From JAAYZK01 sp964535025 (lineage in GTDB: Bacteria > Planctomycetota > Phycisphaerae > SM23-33 > FEN-1343), in contig CAZHRW010000217.1 in the NCBI GenBank assembly GCA_964535025.1, positions 1-13,158 on the forward strand: DNA of 13,158 nucleotides. Direction: 5' to 3'. The notes beneath the pieces were generated by a model. It worked only from the letters and a program-made list of their open reading frames with translations, did no database searches and was not told the origin of the DNA. Shown here one piece after another: positions 5,576-12,292 of the stretch; position 1 is the first letter of the stretch, and every line of letters starts with the position of its first letter. The position numbers and the translations under genes are program-made.

Positions 5576-6541
5576 ATGAATCCCACCGCCTCGCCACCCG
5601 CCGGCGCGCCGGCCTTCACCTGGACCCGCAAGCACCTGCTGGGCCTGGACGACCTGTCGGCCGACGAAATCGTTCACATCCTCGACACCGCCGACAGCTT
5701 CCACGAGGTCTCCACCCGCTCGATCAAGAAGGTGCCCGCCCTGCGGGGCAAGGTGGTGGCCAACCTCTTCTTCGAGGACTCCACCCGCACGCGGATGAGC
5801 TTCACCCTCGCCGCCCAGCGGCTGTCGGCCGACGTGCTGCAGTTCTCCGCCGCCGGCTCGTCGGTCACCAAGGGCGAGACCCTCCGCGACACCGCCCGCA
5901 ACATCGAGGCGATGGGCGTCGATACCGTCGTCATCCGCCACGCCCAGAGCGGCGCACCCCACATGCTGGCGCGCCACCTCAACGCGTCGATCATCAACGC
6001 CGGCGACGGCCAGCACGAGCACCCCACCCAGGCCCTGCTCGACGTCTACACCATCCGCCGGCGCCTCGGCGCCGTCGCCGGCAAAACCGTCGGCATCGTC
6101 GGCGACATCGCCCACAGCCGCGTCGCCCGCAGCAACATCCTCGCCCTGCGCAAGCTCGGCGCCGACGTCATCGTCGTCGGCCCGCCGACGCTGGTGCCCA
6201 AGGCCATCGAGTCGATGGGCTGTACGATCTCCCACTCGCTCGACGAGGTCCTCGGCGAGCTGGACGTGGTGAACATGCTCCGCATCCAGTTCGAGCGGAT
6301 CAGCAGCACCCTGTTCCCCTCCCTCCGCGAGTACTCCCAGCGGTACGGCCTGACCGGCGAGCGGCTCGCCCGGGCTAAAGGCGACATCCTCGTCATGCAC
6401 CCCGGCCCGATCAACCGCGGGGTCGAGATGACCTCCGACGTCGCCGACGGCCCCAACAGCGCGATTCTCAATCAGGTAGCGAACGGCCTGGCCATCCGCA
6501 TGGCGGTGCTGTTCCTCGTCAATCAGGATCATCGCTCATGA
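5576..6541 (+). CDS. pyrB: Aspartate carbamoyltransferase catalytic chain
   Basis: Joins carbamoyl phosphate and L-aspartate to N-carbamoyl-aspartate, the committed step of pyrimidine synthesis. The 321-residue protein has the carbamoyl-phosphate loop FEDSTRTR (66-73), SSVTKGE (95-101), RH (121-122), GDGQHEHPTQALLD (143-156) and HPGPINRGVE (275-284). About 14 residues of Pro/Ala-rich sequence precede the conserved core. No regulatory chain (pyrI) is nearby. A strong GGAGG (5555-5559) at the end of pyrR lies 16 nt before the ATG, longer than ideal, but no in-frame start is nearer; coupling to pyrR (10-nt gap) probably helps. The stop overlaps pyrC in ATGA. In some bacteria PyrB forms a complex with dihydroorotase, which the overlap would suit. 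Confidence 0.95.
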   Translation: MNPTASPPAGAPAFTWTRKHLLGLDDLSADEIVHILDTADSFHEVSTRSIKKVPALRGKVVANLFFEDSTRTRMSFTLAAQRLSADVLQFSAAGSSVTKGETLRDTARNIEAMGVDTVVIRHAQSGAPHMLARHLNASIINAGDGQHEHPTQALLDVYTIRRRLGAVAGKTVGIVGDIAHSRVARSNILALRKLGADVIVVGPPTLVPKAIESMGCTISHSLDEVLGELDVVNMLRIQFERISSTLFPSLREYSQRYGLTGERLARAKGDILVMHPGPINRGVEMTSDVADGPNSAILNQVANGLAIRMAVLFLVNQDHRS

Positions 6542-7818
6542 GTGACCTGCTCATCCGTCGCGGACGCGTGATCGACCCGGCGGGCGGCCTCGACAAGCGC
6601 GCCGACGTGCTGATCCGCAGAAACAGGATCGAACGCGTCGGGCGCGTGACCGGCGACGACGCCGACGGCTGCACCGTCATCGACGCCCGCGGCAAGCTGG
6701 TCTGCCCCGGGCTGATCGACATCCACGTCCACTGTCGCGAGCCCGGCAACGAGGAGAAGGAAACCATCGCCACCGCCGCTGCGGCGGCCGTTGCGGGGGG
6801 GTTCACCACGATCGTGGCGATGCCCAACACGTCCCCCGTTATCGACAACGAGGCGATGGTCCAGTACGTCCGGCGCCAGGCCCACTCCGCCCGCCAGGCC
6901 CACGTGCTGCCGGCCGGAGCGATCACCAAGGGCCGCCAGGGGGGCGAACTGGCGGAGATGGGCATGATGATCGCCGCCGGCGCCGTCGCCTTCACCGATG
7001 ACGGGGACGGGGTGGCCTCCTCGGCCGTCATGCAGCGGGCGCTGCAGTACGCCGGCGTCTACGGCGCGCCGATCCTGCAGCACTGCCAGGACCCCGACCT
7101 GGCCGGCGGGGCGATGAACTCCGGGCCCATGGCGGTGCGTCTCGGGCTGGCGGGGATCTCGGCGGCCGGCGAGGAGATCATGCTCCAGCGCGACCTGGCC
7201 CTGCTGGCGCGAACGGGGGGCAAGTACCACGTTCAGCACGTCTCCACCGCCGGCGCGGTCGCCATGATCCGCGCCGCCAAGCAGCGCGGACTGCCCGTGA
7301 CGGCCGAGGCCACGTGCCACCACCTGCTGCTGACCGACGCCGCCTGCGCCGACTACGACTCGAATACCAAGATGGCCCCCCCGCTGCGCAGCCTCGAGGA
7401 CGTCGAGGCCGTCCGCCAGGGTGTCGCCGACGGAACGATCGACTGCCTGGCCACCGACCACGCCCCCCACTCGGCCGAGGAGAAGGAACTGGAGTTCGCC
7501 CTGGCCCCCAACGGCATCATCGCCCTGGAGTGCGCCGTGGGGCTCTACGCCAAGGCCCTTATCGACACCGGCTTGATGGACTGGCCCGACCTGGTCGCCC
7601 GCATGACGACCGGCCCGGCGGCGGTGATCGGCCGTCCGATCGGCACGCTCGCGGCCGGTACGCCCGCCGACGTGACGATCCTCGACCCCGAGGCCGACTA
7701 CACCGTCCGCCTCGCCGACTGGAAATCCAAGAGCCGCAACTGCCCCTACGACGGTTGGCACCTCAAGGCCCGTGCCGTCACCACCATCGTCGACGGCCAG
7801 ATCCGCTTCAGCGTGTAG
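6538..7818 (+). CDS. pyrC: Dihydroorotase, class I
   Basis: Cyclises carbamoyl-aspartate to dihydroorotate, a zinc-dependent amidohydrolase reaction. The 426-residue length and motifs are those of the class I enzyme: DIHVHCREPG (61-70; His63 and His65 metal ligands, Arg67 substrate contact), MPNTSPVID (95-103), FTDDG (152-156; the Asp that ligates zinc in class I enzymes), HCQD (182-185), HVSTAG (234-239) and ATDHAPHS (305-312; Asp307). All expected ligands are present, so this is an active enzyme rather than the degenerate pyrC-prime partner of some PyrB complexes. It overlaps pyrB by 4 nt and ends 1 nt before the stop of the convergent AsmA-like gene. Other pathway genes (carAB, pyrD, pyrE, pyrF) are not in the window. 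Confidence 0.95.
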   Translation: MSDLLIRRGRVIDPAGGLDKRADVLIRRNRIERVGRVTGDDADGCTVIDARGKLVCPGLIDIHVHCREPGNEEKETIATAAAAAVAGGFTTIVAMPNTSPVIDNEAMVQYVRRQAHSARQAHVLPAGAITKGRQGGELAEMGMMIAAGAVAFTDDGDGVASSAVMQRALQYAGVYGAPILQHCQDPDLAGGAMNSGPMAVRLGLAGISAAGEEIMLQRDLALLARTGGKYHVQHVSTAGAVAMIRAAKQRGLPVTAEATCHHLLLTDAACADYDSNTKMAPPLRSLEDVEAVRQGVADGTIDCLATDHAPHSAEEKELEFALAPNGIIALECAVGLYAKALIDTGLMDWPDLVARMTTGPAAVIGRPIGTLAAGTPADVTILDPEADYTVRLADWKSKSRNCPYDGWHLKARAVTTIVDGQIRFSV

Positions 7819-7819
7819 C

Positions 7820-8740
7820 TCACTGCCGCCCGTCGTCCTGCCCGTCGTCGAAAATGCCTTCGATCCGCTCGCGGATGTCTTCGGCGGCTTCGCGACCTTT
7901 CCGCTCGGCTTCCTCGGCGGCCTCGCGGCCGGCGCCTTCGAGATCTTCGAGCACGTCCTCGCCGCGTTCGATCGTCTCGCGGCCGCGCTGAAGGACGTCT
8001 TCGCCGGCCTCGAGGATCTCGCGCCCGGCTTCTGTGAGCCCCTCCACCTGCCGGATCAGGTCAGCGGGGATCAGGTCGCCGAGGTCCACGTCGAGCTTGC
8101 CGGCCCCTCGCTTGACCAGTTCGACGACGATCAGCCCCGCCAGTTGCGCCGGCGTCACGCCCCGGCCCTGGTCGCCGCGGACGTCGGTCAATTCGACCGT
8201 CGGCAGCGATGCCGTGACTTCGGCTTGCGTGAAGCCCGCGCCGAGACTGACGCGGGCATCACGGATCAGCAGGCGATCGACAATCAGGCGGGTCGGCTCG
8301 GACGGCGGCTCGGCGGGCCGTTCGGGGGGCTTGGCCTTCCCCTGGATGTTGGCCAGGAACGCCTGGATGTTCGTCCCTTTCAGCCCCGCGTCGACCCGCA
8401 CGAATGGCGAGCGGATCTCCAGCGTCTGGACGTGGATCGGATCGTCGAACAGCGACCCCAGCGCGACGTCGATCTCGGCCTGGCCGAGGCGGAACATCGT
8501 CGCGTCCGGAAAGCCCTGCGGATTGCCGACGACCAGCCCGTCGATGCCCATCCGCCCGCGGAACACCGAAAGGCTCACGTTGTCCACGGCCGCGGGCACC
8601 TCGCCGGCGGCCTCGATGCTTCCGACGATGACCCGCGCGGCGATGCGGTCGAGATAGATCCACACCACGACCACCACCAATACAACGACCGCCAGCAGAC
8701 CCAGCAGAATACCCCCGATGATCTTGAACAGCTTGCTCAT
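7820..8740 (-). CDS. AsmA-like membrane-anchored protein with C-terminal heptad helix
   Basis: The 306-residue protein has one N-terminal transmembrane segment (about 7-30, very rich in Val/Leu) and then a region resembling AsmA-family repeats: VSLSVFRGRMGIDGLVVGNP (55-74), LGQAEIDVALGSLF (85-98) and VQTLEIRSPFVRVD (104-117). AsmA-type proteins sit in the inner membrane facing the periplasm and are linked to outer-membrane lipid transport. A Pro-rich linker (138-150) and a second small domain follow. From about 230 the protein is a highly charged helix with four successive heptads (238-265) and two more irregular ones. It starts at ATG 8740 with GGGAGGG 5 nt upstream, 25 nt after larB, and is the last gene of the leftward block. 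It is shorter than true AsmA (about 600 residues); function not assigned. Confidence 0.75.
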   Translation of the reverse strand: MSKLFKIIGGILLGLLAVVVLVVVVVWIYLDRIAARVIVGSIEAAGEVPAAVDNVSLSVFRGRMGIDGLVVGNPQGFPDATMFRLGQAEIDVALGSLFDDPIHVQTLEIRSPFVRVDAGLKGTNIQAFLANIQGKAKPPERPAEPPSEPTRLIVDRLLIRDARVSLGAGFTQAEVTASLPTVELTDVRGDQGRGVTPAQLAGLIVVELVKRGAGKLDVDLGDLIPADLIRQVEGLTEAGREILEAGEDVLQRGRETIERGEDVLEDLEGAGREAAEEAERKGREAAEDIRERIEGIFDDGQDDGRQ

Positions 8741-8765
8741 GGCGTCCCTCCCCCGCGTCCCGTCT

Positions 8766-9542
8766 CTATCCTGTGTCGGCTGCGACGCTCTGGCGGTTGA
8801 TTACCGCCGCGATATGGCCGGCGGCGTAGCCGTTGTCGATGTTCACGACGGACACCCCGGTGGCACAACTGTTGAGCATGGTCAGCAGGGCCGCCAGGCC
8901 GCCGAAGCTCGCGCCGTAGCCGACGGAGGTGGGCACCGCGATCACCGGCGCCCTCACCAGCCCCCCTACCACCGACGCCAGGGCCCCTTCCATCCCCGCG
9001 ACGGCCACGATGGCGCTGGCGTCCTGGAGCGTCTCGGCCCTGGCCAGCAGGCGGTGGATGCCGGCGACGCCGACGTCGTAATGCGTGGTCACCGCGGCGC
9101 CCATGATCGAGGCCGTCACCCGCGCCTCCTCGGCCACCGGCAAGTCGCTCGTGCCGGCCGCGACGATCGCCACGTGCCCGACCGGCTCGGGCTGCTCACC
9201 CTGCAGCAGGCTGATCGTCCGGGCGTGAGGATCCCACGCGGCGGCGGGGAAGTCCTCCGCCACCGCGGCATATTGCTCAGCCGTCGCCCGCGTGGCCAGC
9301 ACGTTGTGCCCCCGCGCCGCCAGAGCCGCGAAGATCGCCCGCACCTGGTCAACCGTCTTGGAGGCGCAGAAGATCACCTCCGGCGACCCGCACCGGATCG
9401 ACCGGTGATGATCCAGCGTCGCGAAGCCCAGGTCCTCGAAGGGCATGTACCTCAGACGACTCAGCGCCATTTCCACGTCCACGTGCCCGTCGGCGACGGA
9501 TGCCAGCAGTTGTCGAAGGGATTGCTCGTCCATGGCGTACAT
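8766..9542 (-). CDS. larB: LarB, nickel-pincer cofactor biosynthesis carboxylase
   Basis: LarB carboxylates and hydrolyses nicotinic acid adenine dinucleotide in the first step to the nickel-pincer nucleotide cofactor of lactate racemase and related enzymes. The 258-residue protein has a variable N-terminal part and a PurE-like domain with AGTSDLPVAEEA (129-140), GVAGIHRLL (158-166), GMEGALASVVGGL (183-195), VPTSVGYG (203-210), LNSCATG (223-229) and NIDNG (234-238). Cys226 is at the position of the Cys reported to contact the substrate in characterised LarB. Two in-frame ATGs (9542, 9533) are possible; neither has a clear ribosome binding site. It lies 66 nt after tsaD and 25 nt before the AsmA-like gene. 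No larA, larC or larE is in the window. Confidence 0.9.
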   Translation of the reverse strand: MYAMDEQSLRQLLASVADGHVDVEMALSRLRYMPFEDLGFATLDHHRSIRCGSPEVIFCASKTVDQVRAIFAALAARGHNVLATRATAEQYAAVAEDFPAAAWDPHARTISLLQGEQPEPVGHVAIVAAGTSDLPVAEEARVTASIMGAAVTTHYDVGVAGIHRLLARAETLQDASAIVAVAGMEGALASVVGGLVRAPVIAVPTSVGYGASFGGLAALLTMLNSCATGVSVVNIDNGYAAGHIAAVINRQSVAADTG

Positions 9543-9569
9543 TGTATCGCAGGTGAGACCGGGGGTGAA

Positions 9570-9596
9570 ATGGACAGCATGGACGGAATGGACGGC
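9570..9596 (+). repeat. Three tandem 9-bp repeats in the tsaD-larB spacer
   Basis: ATGGACAGC, ATGGACGGA and ATGGACGGC follow each other directly (consensus ATGGACRGM). They fill much of the 66-nt untranslated gap between tsaD and larB. The start of larB lacks a visible ribosome binding site, so these sit where upstream control sequences would be. Purpose unknown. Confidence 0.6.
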
Positions 9597-9608
9597 TTTG
9601 TGCCGGCC

Positions 9609-10685
9609 TCATGGCCGCATCGTCGGCGTGGCTTCCAGGTCGAGCCCGGCGGTCCGGCCGGCGCGGAGGTGGTGGTAGGCAACCGCGGCGATCATGGCGG
9701 CGTTATCGGTGCAGTACTTCATCGGCGGCAGGCGAAGCGCCAGGCCGAGCCTGGCGGCTTCGGCCGCCAGGCGGGCGCGGATGGCGGTGTTGGCGGCGAC
9801 GCCCCCCCCGACGACAATCGAGGCGGGGCGCACGCGTTGGACGGCGCGGCGAACCTTGATCGCCAGGACGTCGGCGACGACCCCCTGGAAGCCGGCGGCG
9901 ATGTCGGCGAGCTCCCGCTCGCTGAGCCCGTCGGCCCCCTTGCCGTACCCGGGGCCCTTGGCGGCGATCGCTTCGGGCGACAGCTTGGCGTTGGGCACGC
10001 CGTTGACGTGGTAGAGCACGGCGGTCTTCAGCCCGGAAAAGCTGAAATCCAGCGAATCGGCCGCCAGCAGCGTTCGGGGCAGGCGGACGGCCCTGGGGTC
10101 GCCGCCGACGGCGGCACGGTCGATCGCCGGTCCACCGGGGTAACCCAACTTCAGGATCGAGGCGACCTTGTCGAACGCCTCGCCCGCCGCGTCGTCGATC
10201 GTCTGACCCAGCAGGGTCACGTCGATCGGCGAGCGGGCCTCGTACAGGGCCGTGTGGCCGCCGCTGATGACCAGCCCGACCGCCGGATAGGCGATCGGCT
10301 CGCCGTCGACGGCCGGTGCATACACGTGCGCGTGGACATGATTGACGGCGATGAGCGGCTTGGACCACGCCCACGCCAGCGTCTTGGCGGCCATCAGCCC
10401 CACCAGCAGGCTGCCCACCAGCCCGGGCTCGCTGGTCACGGCGACTGCATCGATCCCATCGGCCCCCACGCCCGCCGCGGCGAGGGCCTCGTCGAGGACC
10501 GGGCCGATCGCCTCGATGTGGGCGCGGCTGGCCACCTCGGGCACGACGCCCCCAAACCGCCGGTGCAGGTCGATCTGTGTCGCCACGACGTTGGAGAGGG
10601 CCTCCCGCCCGTCGGCGACGACCGCGCAGGCGGTTTCGTCGCAGGAGGATTCCACGCCGAGGATGACGGTGCGTTCGGTACTCAT
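9609..10685 (-). CDS. tsaD: TsaD, tRNA N6-threonylcarbamoyladenosine transferase
   Basis: Transfers threonylcarbamoyl from threonylcarbamoyl-AMP to A37 of ANN-decoding tRNAs, working with TsaB and TsaE in the cytoplasm. The 358-residue protein has VESSCDET (11-18), VPEVASR (48-54), the iron-binding HxxxH (His116 and His120 in NHVHAH), SGGHT (131-135), AGEAFDK (167-173), GYPGGPAIDR (181-190), FSFSGLKTA (214-222), GGGVAAN (293-299) and CTDN (325-328) with the third metal ligand Asp327. I chose ATG 10685, which overlaps the upstream stop as ATGA; a GTG at 10703 would add six non-conserved residues. It is translationally coupled to the S41 protease gene. tsaB, tsaC and tsaE are not seen here. Confidence 0.95.
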   Translation of the reverse strand: MSTERTVILGVESSCDETACAVVADGREALSNVVATQIDLHRRFGGVVPEVASRAHIEAIGPVLDEALAAAGVGADGIDAVAVTSEPGLVGSLLVGLMAAKTLAWAWSKPLIAVNHVHAHVYAPAVDGEPIAYPAVGLVISGGHTALYEARSPIDVTLLGQTIDDAAGEAFDKVASILKLGYPGGPAIDRAAVGGDPRAVRLPRTLLAADSLDFSFSGLKTAVLYHVNGVPNAKLSPEAIAAKGPGYGKGADGLSERELADIAAGFQGVVADVLAIKVRRAVQRVRPASIVVGGGVAANTAIRARLAAEAARLGLALRLPPMKYCTDNAAMIAAVAYHHLRAGRTAGLDLEATPTMRP

Positions 10686-12100
10686 CGGCCCTGCGCGTTC
10701 CACTCAACGTCGGCCGGGACGTCGCCGTCGGGGTCTTCGCCGGCCCCGTCGGTCTCCGTCAGCCGCTGCCGCAGGTGCCGCACCGCCTCCGCCAACGGCG
10801 GATCGGTCCGGAGGATCTCGTCGAGCGGATCCTCGGCCGGGTGAGACGACACCCCGGACGCCTCCGTCTCGTCGTCCCGCGGCGCCGGCAGGGCCGCCGC
10901 GCGATAGCGATACACGGCGATGCCCTGCGCGATCAGGTCTGATACCGGCACCGGCACGTCCGGTTCGACCCCCGCCGGCTCGACGGCCGGACGGGTCTGG
11001 GCGAGCAGCTCGGTCGATTCCGGCAGCGCCGGCGGCTCGGCGAAGAAATACCGCCCCGTCGTCAGCATGACGGCGCCCAGATCGCCCCGAAGATCGAAGG
11101 AACGTTGGATCAGGTCCTTGCCGTACGTACGCGACCCGATCAGCATCCCGCACCCATGCCTGCGGACGGCCCCGGCGACGACCTCGGGCGCGCTGACACT
11201 GCCCTGGTTGATCAGCACCACCAGATCCACCCGATCCACCTGCGGATAGGTTCGGTCCGCGTGGGCCTCGTACCGCTGATCGCTCATCCCCCGTCCGCGG
11301 GTCAGGAGGATCAGCCCGTCATCGACGAACCGGTCGGCCGTCTCGACGGCCTCGCGGAGAGGCCCGCCGGGGTTGTCGCGCAGATCGAGGATCAGCCCGT
11401 CCAGCCCCTTGCGCATCAGCGGCAACACCACGGTATCGAGGGCGTCGGTGGTCCCGTCGGCGAACTCGGTGATGCGGACGTACGCGATTCGCAGGTCGGG
11501 GTCGATGAGGTGTTCCCACGAGCCGTCGCCGTCACGATAGAGCCCCACGACCGTCTCGGCATCGTAGGGTTCGGCCGTCAGGTCGACCTCCAACACCTCC
11601 GCCTCGCGGGCGATCCGCAGGTGGATGGGCGTTCCGGCCTCGCCGGTCAGCAAGGCATCGACCTGCCGACGGCTGGGGTCCAGGAGGGGTCGGTCATTGA
11701 TCGCCAATACCTGATCGCCGGCGCGAAGACCGGCGTTGCAGGCGGGGCTGCCGGGCAGCGGGCCGATCACCACGACGGCGCCGTCGATGATCTCGTAGTG
11801 CAGCCCGACCCCGCACCGCTGGCCGCGGAGGATTCGCTTGATGTGGTCCGGGTGGGTCGGCGGAATATACTTGCAGTAGGGGTCCAGAGCCGCCAAGTAT
11901 CCCCGCAGCGCGCCTTCGATCACTTCGGGCCCCACCTCGCGGTAGTACCGATTGCGCGCTAATTCATCGAGACGCCGCAACGGTTCGAGCCGCTCATCGC
12001 GCGGCATCGCGGTCGGCGTCGCGGCCCGCCGCGAAAGCAACCCTACCAGAAGCACCGCGATCAACGTGGCGGCAATCCAGACCAGATTCCGCTTGGGCAT
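10682..12100 (-). CDS. S41-family C-terminal processing protease (CtpA/Prc type)
   Basis: A periplasmic serine protease anchored by an N-terminal transmembrane segment (about 6-23) that trims C termini of exported proteins. The 472-residue protein has a helical N-terminal region with ALDPYCKY (71-78), a PDZ domain (about 97-176, with GSPACNAGLRAGDQVLAIN at 117-135) and the S41 catalytic domain: DLRDNPGG (239-246), NQGSVSAPE (298-306) and TYGKDLIQ (325-332). Ser303 and Lys328 form the Ser-Lys dyad; their 25-residue spacing equals that of E. coli Prc (S452/K477). A Pro after the catalytic Ser-Ala is unusual but probably tolerated. The last 80 or so residues are acidic and variable. GGTGG lies before the ATG. 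The gene starts 50 nt after the tRNA-Phe gene with no T-run terminator between. Confidence 0.92.
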   Translation of the reverse strand: MPKRNLVWIAATLIAVLLVGLLSRRAATPTAMPRDERLEPLRRLDELARNRYYREVGPEVIEGALRGYLAALDPYCKYIPPTHPDHIKRILRGQRCGVGLHYEIIDGAVVVIGPLPGSPACNAGLRAGDQVLAINDRPLLDPSRRQVDALLTGEAGTPIHLRIAREAEVLEVDLTAEPYDAETVVGLYRDGDGSWEHLIDPDLRIAYVRITEFADGTTDALDTVVLPLMRKGLDGLILDLRDNPGGPLREAVETADRFVDDGLILLTRGRGMSDQRYEAHADRTYPQVDRVDLVVLINQGSVSAPEVVAGAVRRHGCGMLIGSRTYGKDLIQRSFDLRGDLGAVMLTTGRYFFAEPPALPESTELLAQTRPAVEPAGVEPDVPVPVSDLIAQGIAVYRYRAAALPAPRDDETEASGVSSHPAEDPLDEILRTDPPLAEAVRHLRQRLTETDGAGEDPDGDVPADVEWNAQGR

Positions 12101-12113
12101 ACCGATTCCACCC

Positions 12114-12136
12114 GCGACGGCCCGACCGGCCGTCGC
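12114..12136 (-). other. Hairpin between tRNA-Phe and the S41 protease gene
   Basis: GCGACGGC (12114-12121) and GCCGTCGC (12129-12136) form a perfect 8-bp stem with a 7-nt loop in the short tRNA-to-protease spacer. No T-run follows in the leftward direction, so it is not a standard intrinsic terminator. It could mark tRNA 3' processing or protect the downstream mRNA. Confidence 0.5.
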
Positions 12137-12150
12137 CGAACAGCTGGAAA

Positions 12151-12223
12151 TGGGCAGAGGCGGACTTGAACCGCCGACACCGGCATTTTCAGTGCCGTGC
12201 TCTACCAGCTGAGCTATCTGCCC
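12151..12223 (-). tRNA. tRNA-Phe (GAA)
   Basis: The minus strand folds as a full 73-nt cloverleaf: acceptor GGGCAGA/TCTGCCC with discriminator A at 12151, D stem GCTC/GAGC, anticodon stem CGGCA/TGCCG around loop CTGAAAA (anticodon GAA), variable loop GTGTC and T stem GGCGG/CCGCC with loop TTCAAGT. All stems pair fully. The 3' CCA is not encoded, so it must be added enzymatically. A 6-bp hairpin lies 2 nt before the 5' end, and a strong promoter lies upstream. Confidence 0.97.
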
Positions 12224-12225
12224 GG

Positions 12226-12240
12226 CTCGGCATCGCCGAG
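12226..12240 (-). other. Leader hairpin of tRNA-Phe
   Basis: CTCGGC and GCCGAG (12226-12231 and 12235-12240) form a perfect 6-bp stem with a 3-nt loop ending 2 nt upstream of the mature tRNA 5' end. With a transcription start predicted near 12240, it would make up nearly the whole 5' leader that RNase P removes. Confidence 0.5.
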
Positions 12241-12246
12241 TGAATC

Positions 12247-12274
12247 ATACTATCCAACCGGCCCCGCCTGTCAA
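12247..12274 (-). promoter_or_regulatory. Strong promoter of tRNA-Phe
   Basis: On the minus strand a perfect TTGACA (12274-12269) is followed after 16 nt by TAGTAT (12252-12247). It is the best -35 match in the window. It directs transcription leftwards into tRNA-Phe and, with no intrinsic terminator in between, probably into the S41 protease-tsaD-larB block. Confidence 0.6.
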
Positions 12275-12292
12275 GCGCCCGAAACGCCGATT

